Below, piece after piece: positions 50,298 to 59,747 of a DNA stretch of 64,000 nt. The stretch covers positions 196,178 to 260,177 of the forward strand of contig CAJNDS010002314.1 of the NCBI GenBank assembly GCA_905221605.1. Direction: 5' to 3'. The position numbers were made by a program, and so were the translations under genes. The first letter of the stretch is position 1, and each line of letters opens with the position of its first letter. This DNA is from Symbiodinium natans. Its lineage: Eukaryota; Sar; Dinophyceae; Suessiales; Symbiodiniaceae. Under the pieces are notes generated by a model. It was not told the origin of the DNA. It worked only from the letters and a program-made list of their open reading frames with translations, and did no database searches.

Positions 50298-50474
50298 CCA
50301 AGTCCATGGAACCCTAAGCCTTAAACCCTAAACCCTAAACCCTAAACCCGAAACCCCTAAACCCCTAAACCCTTAAACCCCTAAACCCCTAAACCCCTAA
50401 ACCCCTAAACCCCTAGACCCTAAACCCTAAAACCCTAAACCCGAAACCTTAAACCCCTAAACCAAGTCCATGGA
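50298..50474. repeat. CCCTAAA-type block between 13-bp direct repeats
   Basis: CCAAGTCCATGGA flanks 151 bp of CCCTAAA and CCCCTAAA units. The right copy is the 3' end of the coding exon 50463-50538. Confidence 0.92.
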
Positions 50475-50538
50475 CTGGGGTCTTGGCAGAACTGAGCGCA
50501 ACATCGGAATCCACGTCTGCAGAAGCCACCTTACGGAT
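50463..50538 (-). CDS. Exon (IRKVASADVDSDVALSSAKT)
   Basis: 25 codons, IRKVASADVDSDVALSSAKT then PVHGL; acceptor GTCAG|A, donor G|GTTTAGGG created at the repeat junction. Confidence 0.72.
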
Positions 50539-50683
50539 CTGACGAGGGGTTCAGGGTTTAGGACGGTTTAGGGTTTAGGGTTTAGGGTTTAGGGTTTAGG
50601 GTTTAGGTTTTGGGGGCCTGATTGTTGGGGTCGCGGTTTTTGTATTCATACCGTCAAGCTTAAGGAACCAAGAAGGTAATCAC

Positions 50684-50757
50684 CACCACGTCGATAAAAC
50701 CTCGAAGGTTGTGCTTCTCAAGCTTGGGAGGTCCAGCGTGTTCCGGCTTGACCAGAG
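50684..50757 (-). CDS. Exon (LVKPEHAGPPKLEKHNLRGF)
   Basis: 24 codons, LVKPEHAGPPKLEKHNLRGF then IDVV; acceptor AAAG|C, donor GTG|GTGATT. Confidence 0.6.
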
Positions 50758-50794
50758 CTTTACGGTTTAGGGTAGGTGGTCTAAGACAAGCGTT

Positions 50795-50892
50795 CAACAT
50801 GCATACCCCTTACGAAGTTTAAGGTTTATGGTGGCAGCCTTCCTTCTATGCTCCTTCGATAGGCTAAGGGGTACGGGTTAGGGGTATGTTGA
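50795..50892. mobile_element. Hairpin element with CAACATGCATACCCC ends
   Basis: TTCAACATGCATACCCCTTA and GGGGTATGTTGAA are inverted; about 98 bp. Confidence 0.72.
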
Positions 50893-51048
50893 ATTACTTC
50901 TGAGAGGGCTTGGGATTTAGGGCTCAACAAAGTGTGCGTCCGTTTAGGGTTTAGGGTTTAGGGTTTAGGGTTTAGGGTTTAGGGTTTAGGATTTAGGGTT
51001 TAGGGTTTAGGGTTTGAGCGCCTTTAGGGGTTTAGATGCACAGGGAGC

Positions 51049-51104
51049 TGCTAGACGCTCCAGGGCGCTCTCAGCCTGATAGGGCCTCCGCCAGTGTTTC
51101 ATCC
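51049..51104 (-). CDS. Exon (MKHWRRPYQAESALERLA)
   Basis: 18 codons; acceptor TGAG|G, donor GC. Confidence 0.6.
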
Positions 51105-51116
51105 CTCACACCATCA

Positions 51117-51211
51117 AGGGTTTAGGGTTTAGGGTTTAGGGTTTAGGGTTTAGGGTTTAGGGTTTAGGGTTTAGGGTTTAGGGTTTAGGGTTTAGGGTTT
51201 AGGGTTTAGGG
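51117..51211 (+). repeat. Pure TTTAGGG block
   Basis: About 13 perfect units. Confidence 0.96.
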
Positions 51212-51333
51212 CCGTCGACCCCTGAAACACTCAAAAGGCTCAGGCGTCCCTAAAGCCGAAGCAAACCTTGAACCCTAAACCCTCTGTATGTAAACCTTAA
51301 ACCCTGAGCCCCCCAAGCGCCAAAATGGCCCAA

Positions 51334-51426
51334 ACCCTAAACCCTAAACCCTAAACCCTAAACCCTAAACCCTAAACCCTAAACCCTAAACCCTAAACCC
51401 TAAACCCTAAACCCTAAACCCTAAAC
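51334..51426 (+). repeat. Pure CCCTAAA block
   Basis: About 13 perfect units, beginning directly at the donor of the next exon. It faces the TTTAGGG block at 51117. Confidence 0.96.
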
Positions 51427-51542
51427 CCCCAAAAGAGTCATCGCAAGCTCTAGGGCCGCTGCGCTCTGAGGCGGCAGGTTCTCGCGACTGAAGGTTGTGG
51501 CGTCCAGCAAAAACAGGGAGGGTGCCAGAACCACGAGAGTGC
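51427..51542 (-). CDS. Exon (TLVVLAPSLFLLDATTFSRE)
   Basis: 38 codons, TLVVLAPSLFLLDATTFSRE then NLPPQSAAALELAMTLLG; acceptor CGAG|G, donor GGG|GTTTAGGG. Confidence 0.76.
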
Positions 51543-51710
51543 CTCGAAGGGGAGGCTAGGGTTTGGGGTTTGGGGTTAAGAGTTTAGGGTTTGGGGTTTG
51601 GGATTTAGGGTTTAGGGTTTGGGGTTTAGGGTTTGGGGTTTAAGGTTGAGGGTTTGGGGTTTAGGGTTTGGGACTTAGGGTTTTGGGTTTAGGGTTCCAC
51701 GAGAGTGCCT
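51531..51710. repeat. TTTAGGG/TTTGGGG block between 14-bp direct repeats
   Basis: CCACGAGAGTGCCT at 51531-51544 and 51697-51710; the left copy covers the 5' end of the coding exon. Confidence 0.9.
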
Positions 51711-51780
51711 GTAAGGGAGGGTAGGGTTTAGGGTTTAAGATCAATGATTTCTCAGGGTTTATTCAAATAACCCGAGAAAC

Positions 51781-51834
51781 TTTGGCAATCGGTAAACACA
51801 ACGTGCGGAACGGCACGCCTAGTACGGTCAGACC
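51781..51834 (-). CDS. Exon (GLTVLGVPFRTLCLPIAK)
   Basis: 18 codons; acceptor TTTAG|G from the repeat, donor AAA|GTTTCTC. Confidence 0.66.
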
Positions 51835-51895
51835 CTAAAGCCAAAACCCTACATCCTGAACCCTAAATCCTAAACCCAAGCCCTAAACCCTAAAC

Positions 51896-51932
51896 CCTTG
51901 GGATGCATTTGCTCCATGCCCTGGGAGAGAAT
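51896..51932 (-). CDS. Exon (ILSQGMEQMHPK)
   Basis: 12 codons; acceptor AAAG|A, donor G|GTTTAGGG. Confidence 0.6.
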
Positions 51933-52255
51933 CTTTGCCCCCCCCCCCGCCCTAGGGTTTAGGGTTTAGGGTTTAGAGTTTAGGGTTTATGGTTCCCCAC
52001 TCCCCCCCCCCCGCCCCAGGTAAGGAGGAAAAAGGTTTGCACCTCCAAAACCTATCAAAAAAAATCGACGAAGTTTTGCGCAGCCCCCTGGAAATACGGC
52101 CAACACATGGAAGTATTGTAATACAAGGCAAGAACATGGGGTTTAGGGTTTAGGGAAAAGGGTTTTGGGATAAGGGTTGTTATACTAATCGACAAAACAT
52201 ATAGTGGTATGTTATTAGAACCTATTCTATAGTAATATACTCGCATAGTACGATC

Positions 52256-53150
52256 ATACCTGCATCCGCCTCAGGCTAGAATAACAGCCTGAAGCCGCTC
52301 AGCCCGGAAAAGCAGCCCGAGTTTAGAATATCAGCCCGCATGAAGAATATTGGCCCGAAGGGGCTTTGCGCAAGAAGCTGCAGGTCGATTAGCTATCAAA
52401 CTAATCACTTTGCTGTTTCGACATGATGGAGGCTTGACATGCAATCGAAGCTTCCAGCAAATGAGCACCTACTCACTAAGCATAATATTCAGCCGCTGAA
52501 GCAGCGCAGAAAACTTTGAGGCCACAAGCCACGGATTCGGAGGAAGCAACGCAGGATATTGTTTTCAGGGCTCATTGGGTAGCCTAATCCCACGCACATC
52601 CTGAAAGATGGAAAGCTTTTGAGCTGCGGCCCTGAAAGCGCAACATGTTTTCTCAGCGTACGCAGCAAAACGCGACGTCGGGGATTGTCGGCTGATTTGC
52701 GGGGATTGTCGCCTGAGATTTTGGCATGTAATTGCGCCTTTCAAGCTTGTATCTGTGATGCCGAGTCTGCACACGTACCTCGACAGCAGATCTTTGCATC
52801 CAGAACTTCCTAGAAGCAACAGCGACTGCAAACAAAGTAGAAGTCCATTGCTTTACCTGATCAACTTATCTTCCAATGGGTTTGGCCTCGACCGGAAGAA
52901 AAAGGGGAGCCCAAATTCTCTTGTCAAAAACCTGGGTTGAAAGAGCCAAGACGCTGCAACCGGTCGGATCATCATTGGCCCAGCGATAGCAAATTCCATG
53001 CCCCAGTTTTCACAAACTGCTAAAGCCTACAAATACTTCAAAAGGGAATTTCGGCCCGCAGTCTAAAATTCCCGTCCAAGCGGGGGATAGTCGACTATTC
53101 CGCTTTAGACCGTTATTCCGGCCCGAAGGGGGGATGCAGGTATTGCAGTA
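52256..53150. mobile_element. About 0.9-kb non-autonomous DNA transposon-like element
   Basis: ATACCTGCATCC at 52258 and GGATGCAGGTAT near 53134-53146 are inverted ends. Subterminal GGCCCGAAGGGG-type and CAGCCCG repeats occur at both sides. There are no TTTAGGG tracts inside. Open frames of 60-88 codons exist on both strands, but no transposase motif was recognised. Confidence 0.65.
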
Positions 53151-53333
53151 CTACAATAGGCGGGGGTGGGGGGGGGGGTTCTTATAGTAGAATTATTTAG
53201 GGACCATACGGGAATACCATTAGAAACTACTCCGACCCTATATTAGTAGCCCTAAACCCTAAACCCTAAACCCGGAACCCTAAACCCTGAACCCTTGTTT
53301 GTATATTCTTCTAATACTAATATGCTGCGAAAC

Positions 53334-53401
53334 CTCCGGTTGACATTGTCGCTCCGCTTGGCAGCCGAAACGTCAGCCTCACCTCGGGCATGGCCAGTTC
53401 T
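53334..53401 (-). CDS. Exon (ELAMPEVRLTFRLPSGATMS)
   Basis: 22 codons, ELAMPEVRLTFRLPSGATMS then TG; acceptor TCAG|A, donor G|GTTTCG. It resembles the first strands of a ubiquitin-like fold (VRLTFRLPSG), but this is only a pattern match. Confidence 0.6.
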
Positions 53402-53432
53402 CTGAAGCGTGTTGTGTATGGGGCCCTTTTTT

Positions 53433-53540
53433 CCCAAAGGGTCCATGTACCTTTTTAGTATATACTTGGGCCTTGAAGGGGTTCCCATATAGTAGCTTTA
53501 GGGCCCAAGTATATACTATATGGGTACTTGGACCCTTAGG
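53433..53540. mobile_element. Second copy of the 107-bp palindromic element
   Basis: Differs from 46346-46452 at only a few positions (for example CCTTTTTAG for CCTATATAG). Confidence 0.92.
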
Positions 53541-53619
53541 GTTTGGAGATTCCTCTAGCGTTTAGGGATCTGGGTTTAGGGTGCAGGGTTGAGGGTTGAG
53601 GGTTGAGGGTTTAGGGTAC

Positions 53620-53751
53620 CCGAAAAGAAGGGACCGAAATGCAGAGAGCTGCCCACAGGGTGCGCAGCACTGCTGCTTGCAGGGTTAGGGGTCTCTTCTG
53701 GTGCATTCAAAAGCACCCCCGGGCCACCAAGCCCTTTCATGACCAGAAGCC
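53620..53751 (-). CDS. Exon (LLVMKGLGGPGVLLNAPEET)
   Basis: 43 codons, LLVMKGLGGPGVLLNAPEET then PNPASSSAAHPVGSSLHFGP; acceptor TTTAG|G from the repeat, donor GG|GTACCC. Confidence 0.7.
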
Positions 53752-53931
53752 CTAAACCCTGAACTCCAACAACCCTAAGGCATGAACCCTAAACCTATGT
53801 GCTGCCGCCAAAACAAAAGATTATCAACCCTATATTACCCTTACAAGGAAGAATGTGTGTTCATGTTTTAGGGGGGTTCTTAAGCAAATAGTAGCAACAA
53901 CTAACCCCCTAAAAACCCCAAAAGCCGGAAC

Positions 53932-54205
53932 CCAACATGAAGAAGCCACAAGATTCGCGGCTTCCGAATGTGAAGCACTCACATGTACAGAGACCGGTCG
54001 TCTTGTCCGTGTCCTGTGGCCCCACTGGGCAACATTGGTTTGGCCACCTCCTCTGGCGTCTCAAAGCCTCTCCTGTCCTCTGCGCACATCCCCGCCAGGC
54101 ACGGGTCCGCTGCGCGCGTGTGCGCCCGCGCGCCATGGCGCAAGAGGCAACAACAACTCCAGTCCACACTTGGCCGCCGATGCCAAACTCCTGGGCGACC
54201 TTCGG
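53932..54205 (-). CDS. Long exon downstream of an introner (PKVAQEFGIGGQVWTGVVVA)
   Basis: About 91 codons. It starts PKVAQEFGIGGQVWTGVVVA SCAMARG and continues Arg/Cys-rich. The acceptor is the last base of a 106-bp MITE. Competing frames exist on both strands further left, so only the first 30-40 codons are confident. Confidence 0.55.
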
Positions 54206-54311
54206 CTATTTGCTCAAGAACCCCCAAGGCATAAAACAAATCCCTCCTTACAAGGGTAATATGGGGATGGCCATCTTTTCTGGTTTAACGGGTTCTTAAG
54301 CAAATTGTAGC
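54206..54311. mobile_element. Introner: 106-bp inverted-repeat element that is exactly a GC-AG intron
   Basis: CTATTTGCTCAAGAACCCCC and CGGGTTCTTAAGCAAATTGTAG are inverted ends. On the minus strand the element runs GCTACAATTTGC...GCAAATAG between exons 54312-54365 and 53932-54205 and leaves their frame intact. It contains no telomere repeats. Confidence 0.82.
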
Positions 54312-54365
54312 CTTCTCTCCAGAGTCTGTCAGCAGTCGGTTTCTCGGGCTTGAGGATTCGGGAGA
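54312..54365 (-). CDS. Exon (SPESSSPRNRLLTDSGEK)
   Basis: 18 codons; acceptor CTAAG|T, donor GC (AAG|GCTACA) at the introner edge. Confidence 0.64.
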
Positions 54366-54572
54366 CTTAGAGCGTGAGTGACGGTTTTGAGGAGGCTTCA
54401 GGGTGTAGGGCTTAGGGTTTGAAGATCTTCGATGGCTTGCGGACGGACAGAAATGGCGGCTGAAGGTTTAGGGTTTAGGGTTTAGGGTTTAGGGTTTCGG
54501 GTTTAGGGTTTAGGGTTTGGGGTTTGGGGTTTGGGGTTTAGGGTTTCGGGTTTAGGGTTTAGGGTGTAGGGC

Positions 54573-54636
54573 TTGGTCATCTGCGACGCCGGGCAGACTG
54601 ACACGAAGCGGGTCGTATAGGCACACATGCACCGAC
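54573..54636 (-). CDS. Exon (SVHVCLYDPLRVSLPGVADD)
   Basis: 21 codons; acceptor GAAG|G, donor GC (CAA|GCCCTA). Confidence 0.68.
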
Positions 54637-54737
54637 CTTCAACCCTATACTGCGTTTAGGGTTGTAAACCCCTAAACCCTAAACCCTAAACCCTAGCCCT
54701 AAACCCTAAACGCTAAACCCTAAACCCTGAACCCTAC

Positions 54738-54840
54738 TTGGGATTCTGTTGCCAAAGGACCCAACAGAGAGAAACCCCGGGTTGCTGGCGTAGTTGTACT
54801 TGTAGCCAACCTCTCGGACCGATCCATAGAGGCCGGCCAC
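54738..54840 (-). CDS. Exon (VAGLYGSVREVGYKYNYASN)
   Basis: 34 codons, VAGLYGSVREVGYKYNYASN then PGFLSVGSFGNRIP; acceptor TGCAG|G, donor A|GTAGGG. Aromatic/Gly-rich; family unknown. Confidence 0.76.
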
Positions 54841-55018
54841 CTGCAGCAGGGTTTAGTTTAGGGGTTGGGGGTTAGGGGTATGGGTTAGGGGTTAGGGGTT
54901 AGGGTTTAGGGTTTAGGGTTTAGGGTTTAGGGTTTAGGGTTTAGGGTTCAAAACCCCCAAACTTATGAGACCAAGGAGTGTTTAGGGTTTCGCGTTTCGC
55001 GAAGCTTCCAAACTTAAC

Positions 55019-55088
55019 CCCAAGGCTCCGCAAAGAATCTTCCCGCTGCAGGAATGGCACGGTGTGAGGGCTCAGGTGGTGGGATGCC
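55019..55088 (-). CDS. Exon (ASHHLSPHTVPFLQREDSLR)
   Basis: 23 codons; acceptor ATAG|G, donor GGG|GTTAAG. Confidence 0.62.
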
Positions 55089-55192
55089 CTATGCCCACAA
55101 CCCTAAACCCTAAACCCTAAACCCGCAACCCTAAACCCTAAACCCTAAACCCTCAACCCTCAAACCTCAACCCTACCCGAGCAGCACCTAAC

Positions 55193-55235
55193 CCCCGAAG
55201 CACCCGACAACTTGGAGGTTCCACAAATTGGTACC
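55193..55235 (-). CDS. Exon (GTNLWNLQVVGCFG)
   Basis: 14 codons; acceptor TGAG|G, donor G|GTTAGG. Confidence 0.6.
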
Positions 55236-55328
55236 CTCAACCCTATTTTGATTTTCGGGTTTAATTAGGGTTCAGGGTTTGGGGTTTAGGGTTCAGGGTT
55301 TAGGGCCCCTGAACCCCAAAGCCTGAAC

Positions 55329-55376
55329 CCCGCACACAGTACAAGTGGTATAAGGTCGTAGGTTTGGCTTTCAGAA
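55329..55376 (-). CDS. Exon candidate (SESQTYDLIPLVLCA)
   Basis: About 15 codons after a G-run; donor GG|GTTCAGG. Confidence 0.5.
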
Positions 55377-55516
55377 CTCCCCCCCCCCCCCGCCCCCCTC
55401 GACTCCCCCTCCCACCCTAGACTCTTTGGGATTAATTAGGGACCGAGCCTCCCCAAATTCCCCTCTTAGGGTTCAGGGTTCAGGGCTGGAGGGTTTAGGA
55501 TCCCTAAACCCTAAAC

Positions 55517-55646
55517 CCCACGCAATTGGTATAAAGGTCCTCACCCCGCCGCTTCTCCACGATCTTCTGTGCCGCTATCCCAGGGTCGCATACTACCTCG
55601 CTCCCGCTCTTCGCACGCCACATGCTGGAGGCTTTGCCTTCTTGCG
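55517..55646 (-). CDS. Exon (EGKASSMWRAKSGSEVVCDP)
   Basis: About 42 codons, EGKASSMWRAKSGSEVVCDP then GIAAQKIVEKRRGEDLYTNC; acceptor TCAG|C, donor GG|GTTTAGGG. Overlapping frames upstream (to 55790) may hold another exon. Confidence 0.62.
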
Positions 55647-56081
55647 CTGATCCGTGGCTGCACAGAGGTTGCATGGGAGCACCTTGTTTCTGGCAGGTGC
55701 ATGGCAAAAAGGCGCAACGAGAAACTCTCGCCAACATGGCTCCGCCTTCGCCTCCCCCTTACTCCAGGCCGACACACTGGGGCTCCCAAACTTCCCTCTT
55801 AGGGTTTAGCCTTCAGGTCGCGCAATCCCCCTCTTAGGGTTTAGGGTTTGTAAAGGTTTTGTAGGGTCTATAGTCTATAGGGTTTTTAGCGCTTTGGTTC
55901 ACAGGGCTCACAGGGGTTTAGGGTTTTCGGGTTTACAAGGCCTTTACAGGGTTTTTTAACGTGTTTTTCGGGATAATAGGGTTTATAGGGTTTGGAGCTT
56001 GTAGTGTTTGTAGGGTTCGTAGAGTTTAGAGTTTAGGGTTTAGGGAAAGGAGTGCATGCATGGGTTGTTTGTGACCCTGAC

Positions 56082-56143
56082 CTCCATCTTCAGGTACACG
56101 CCATAGCCCGCGAAGCTCGAAGTTCGTTCGACCACAGCCGCAC
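56082..56143 (-). CDS. Exon (AAVVERTSSFAGYGVYLKME)
   Basis: 20 codons; acceptor CTCAG|G, donor GAG|GTCAGG. Confidence 0.72.
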
Positions 56144-56491
56144 CTGAGAGTTCCCCCCTCAAAACCCTGAACTGTGAACCTTGAACTCTGAACCCTGAAC
56201 CCTAAACCCCCAAGCAGCCAAACCTCTGAATCCCCATAAAGCCTATAAACCTGTAGCCGCCTGTAGCTCTGTTGAACCCTGAGGCTCCCAGCGCTTAAGC
56301 CTTAAGCCTTAAAACCCCAAGATATACAAACTAAACCCTCAAATCCACAATGTCCTCAAAACCCTCAAACCAGAAAACCAAACCCTAAAAACTCTCAACA
56401 AAAAACCTCCTAAACCCTAAACCCTAAACCCTAAACCCTAAACCCCAAACCCCTAAATTGAAGGCCGGACGAACTCTGCGGTTTTTGGCAC

Positions 56492-56536
56492 CTGGGCTGG
56501 CGCTGGCAAGCACCTCCAATGACCAGAGCGGCACAC
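56492..56536 (-). CDS. Exon (VCRSGHWRCLPAPAQ)
   Basis: 15 codons; acceptor AGAG|G, donor CAG|GTGCC. Two other frames are open. Confidence 0.5.
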
Positions 56537-56846
56537 CTCTCCAGTGTGAGGATTAGTGGGGTGGGGGGGGGGTTAGGGTTTAGGGTTTAGGGCCTTTAGG
56601 GCCTTTAGGGCCTTTAGGGCCTTCAGGGCCTTTAGGGCCTTTAGGGCCTTCAGGTTTTTTTTCTTTAGGGTTTAGGGTTTAAAGAGGTTTTGGGGTTTGG
56701 GAGGTTCTGGGGTTTAGGAGGTTTTGGAGTTTAGGGCTTAGGGTTTAGAGTTTGGGAGGGTTTGGGGTTCAGTGTTTAGAAGGTTATGGGGTTTAGCGTC
56801 TGGGGGTGCAGGGGCCCTTGGTAATCCAAACTAAACCGCAGGGTGT

Positions 56847-57008
56847 CTAGCGCCGGATGGGATTGTTCTGAGTAAGGCTCCCCGTGTAACATATCCTTTC
56901 AGTGTAGGACTCCTCATGCAACAGTGGAGACTGTTTGGCTGACCCACACACTATCAGCTTACGAAGAAGCAGGTCATCTGAGGGTTTGTTTTGGGTAAGA
57001 GCTGCGCT
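56847..57008 (-). CDS. Probable C-terminal exon (SAALTQNKPSDDLLLRKLIV)
   Basis: 53 codons, SAALTQNKPSDDLLLRKLIV CGSAKQSPLLHEESYTERIC..., ending TAG, with no repeats inside; acceptor CGTAG|A. Product unknown. Confidence 0.6.
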   Translation of the reverse strand, partial: SAALTQNKPSDDLLLRKLIVCGSAKQSPLLHEESYTERICYTGSLTQNNPIRR

Positions 57009-57110
57009 CTACGGAACAAGAGCATACCCTAAACCCTAAAGCCTAAACCCTAGAGTAACCTAGGAATAACAACGCACAGGACCCAGGCGGGAGCACGATT
57101 CGCAGGGGAC

Positions 57111-57136
57111 CTCGGTGAGAGCGTGATTTTTTGCAC
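57111..57136 (-). CDS. Small exon candidate (VQKITLSP)
   Basis: Acceptor GAAG|G, donor GAG|GTCCCC. The frame is also open beyond the donor. Confidence 0.32.
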
Positions 57137-57337
57137 CTTCCGCATGCGCAGGTTTTAGCGTTTAGGGTTTAGGGTTGAGAGTAGGGTTTAAAGTTTTAGC
57201 TGCCTTATCATGAAACCCAATAAACCCAAGAAGGCTAAGGGATCTGAAGTTACAGTAAAGCACCACAAAGATACTTTTTCTGTACAAGTAGCTATAGTGG
57301 GAACCCAGAACCAAAAAACAAGTTTCAAAGTATAAGC

Positions 57338-57392
57338 CCAGCTACTCCCAAAGGCGGCTCTCGGGAACTTCCCGGAGAGGTCTGTGAAGTCC
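57338..57392 (-). CDS. Exon (DFTDLSGKFPRAAFGSSW)
   Basis: 18 codons; acceptor TTTAG|G from the repeat, donor GC (TGG|GCTTAT). Confidence 0.6.
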
Positions 57393-57565
57393 CTAAACCC
57401 TGAACCCTAAAACCCTATAAACCCCTATAAACCCCTATAAACCCCGATAGAAACCCCTATAAACCCCTATAAACCCCTAACCCTAAACCCAAAAAAAACC
57501 TAAACCCTAAACCCTAAAAAAACCCTAAACCCTAAACCCTAAACCCGAAACCCCAAACCCTAAAC

Positions 57566-57643
57566 CTGCTTTGAGAGGTGAACGCGCACCTTCTTGGGGC
57601 GGGTCGCCGTTGATCAGGCCGAGCCGAAATCTTAGCTCCTGGC
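57566..57643 (-). CDS. Exon (QELRFRLGLINGDPPQEGAR)
   Basis: 25 codons, QELRFRLGLINGDPPQEGAR then SPLKA; acceptor TGCAG|G, donor G|GTTTAGGG. Confidence 0.7.
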
Positions 57644-58201
57644 CTGCAACAGGTTTAGGGTTTAGGGTTTAGGGTTTAGAGTTTAGGGTTTGGGGTTCCC
57701 TGAGGGATGCAGGGAAGTTTAAGACTTTTGGGTTGCAGGGTTGGTTGGTTTTAGGGATAGTGTATTCTTGGAGGCTCTTAAAGGCTTAGAGGGGTGTATC
57801 TTCTTGGGGCGTAAGCCAGTCCAATGTGAGCAAGAAGAATCATCCTTGTGAGGAAGCAACAGCGATGAGAAGGAAGCAGAATCATTGATAAGAAAGGCGA
57901 AAAAGTGGCCGTTTACTTGGTATTCTTCTTCTTCTTCTTCTTCAGATTGCCTTGTGGGAAGAAGACAACAAAAGCAGACCGGATACTATGATATATGACA
58001 AAAACTACTAGAAGGAAAACCCAGAGTAAAGGCACACACACACACCCATGAAATTTACAGGTTTCGTACCACATCCATCTCGAACGAATCCTTTTTCTAC
58101 TCGTTCCATAAGGTGACAGCTGGGAGCAGATCATTGTAACGGACAGGGAGGGAGAAAGAGAGAGAGAGAGAGAAGGAGAGAGAGAAGGAAAGAGAGAGAA
58201 G

Positions 58202-58235
<34 letters not shown>

Positions 58236-58411
58236 GAGAGAGAGAGTTCTCTTGAGAGTACAAGGGCTGTTGGGTTTGGGGGGCGTGATGGGTTCACGCA
58301 GGGATGAGGCATTCCGGGATCAGGAGTGTGTAGGGTTGAGGCTTGGGGCGCTAAACCCTAAACCCAAAACCCAAGACAACCTAAGCCCTATAAATTCTAT
58401 GCGCCCTAAAC
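57644..58411. other. Intron-like with AG-rich microsatellite
   Basis: TTTAGGG units at 57656-57695 and a (AG/GAGA)n tract at 58145-58250. Ser-Leu repeat frames on the minus strand are microsatellite translations. Confidence 0.65.
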
Positions 58412-58461
58412 TCTGGGCACCCGGGCATCTCTCCCCCTATGCCCTCAGCCTCTTTTGTAAG
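58412..58461 (-). CDS. Exon (LTKEAEGIGGEMPGCP)
   Basis: 16 codons; acceptor GAAG|C, donor GA|GTTTAGGG. Confidence 0.55.
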
Positions 58462-58689
58462 CTTCGGAGACACTAAACCCTTAAACCCTTAAAACCCTTA
58501 ACCCTTAAACCCTTAAACCCTTAAACCCCTAAACCCCTAAACCCTTAAGCCCTTAAAGCCTTAAACCCTAAGACCCTTAAACCCTAAAACCCTAAAACTC
58601 TAAACCCTCAAACCCTTAAACCCTAATTGAAACCCTAAAACCCTAAAACCCTTAACCATCAAACCCTTAAACCCTGAACCGCCCTGAAC

Positions 58690-58725
58690 GCACAGAATGT
58701 GACGTTTCTGGTCTCGGCTCACAGG
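58690..58725 (-). CDS. Small exon (PVSRDQKRHILC)
   Basis: 12 codons; acceptor TTCAG|C, donor TGC|GTTCAGGG. Confidence 0.52.
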
Positions 58726-58993
58726 CTGAATGTCGAGGCTTTAGGGTTCGATGTCTCGGGTTTAGGCTTAAATGCCTTGGGTTGGAGTTGGGGTTAAGGT
58801 TGGGGTTTAGGGTTTAGGGTCAGGGTTTGTGGAGGATTTAGGGCTTCTTAACGCCGAGGTTGAGGGCTTTCGGGTTTCATGTAATATAGGGGTAGAATAA
58901 TTTACGACTAGCATTCCCTTGTACTCCCTGAGTAACTATACTATGTTTACCCACAACCCTAAACCCTAAACCCCAAACCCCAAACCCTAAACC

Positions 58994-59074
58994 CTATTCT
59001 TCGTAGCTCTGCATGCACCACCCGGCGATTTTTCCCACTTGGGCGTGCGGGCCGGAAAGGCTGGCGGGCGCCTC
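58994..59074 (-). CDS. Possible C-terminal exon (EAPASLSGPHAQVGKIAGWC)
   Basis: 26 codons then TAG, EAPASLSGPHAQVGKIAGWC MQSYEE; acceptor GGCAG|G. A GA donor just before the stop is possible. Confidence 0.58.
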   Translation of the reverse strand, partial: EAPASLSGPHAQVGKIAGWCMQSYEE

Positions 59075-59590
59075 CTGCCGAACTGGTGACTTGGGCGGTT
59101 GTGGGCACCCTGAACCCTATACCCTGAATTCCTAAACCCTAAACCCTAAACCCTAAACCCTAAACCCTAAACCCTAAACCCTAAACTTAAGCCCTATCAC
59201 TTTTGCCTGGCATCCTGACTCCTCGGAGGCAGGGTTTAAGGCTTAGAGTTTAGGGTTTAGGGGTTAGGGTTTAGGGTACTCTTTTTCTTGAACCTTGCCC
59301 AAAACCCTAAAGCCCACTACTGAAGAACCCCACAAAATCTCCCTGCACCCTTTGAACGGTTTGCGTTTTGGGTTTAGGGTTAGCCCGAGAAGGGCCATGA
59401 GAAACATGGCAAGGGCCTACCACAGGCACAAAAAAGCATCCACCTGTGAACCCTGGACCTCCAATTTAGCCTTTTAGGGTTCAGGGTTTAGGGCTACATC
59501 TCCAAACCCCACACTCTCACTCAAGTAAGCCCCCTCGACCCTAAACCCGAAACCCTTTAACCCTAACCTCAAGCTCAAACCTGTAACAAC

Positions 59591-59646
59591 CTGTCCTTCG
59601 CTGTCGTCCCTCGTCATCAGCTGTGGTGCCAGTCCTCCTCCTCCGC
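59591..59646 (-). CDS. Weak exon candidate (GGLAPQLMTRDDSEGQ)
   Basis: Acceptor AAAG|G, donor CAG|GTTGTT; two frames open. Confidence 0.38.
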
Positions 59647-59747
59647 CTTTGCAGGATTCGGGCTTATGGGGTGCGAGGGTTCTAGGGTTTGGAGTGCCAC
59701 CCGGAAAACCGAAAAGGGTCTCCACACTTTGGGTTTAGACCCTAAAC

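Noticed and set aside
53855-54299. Overlapping plus-strand frames of 83-134 codons
   Set aside because: They run through MITE ends and lie antisense to exon 53932-54205.
57913-58312. Ser-Leu repeat proteins on minus
   Set aside because: Translation of an AG microsatellite.
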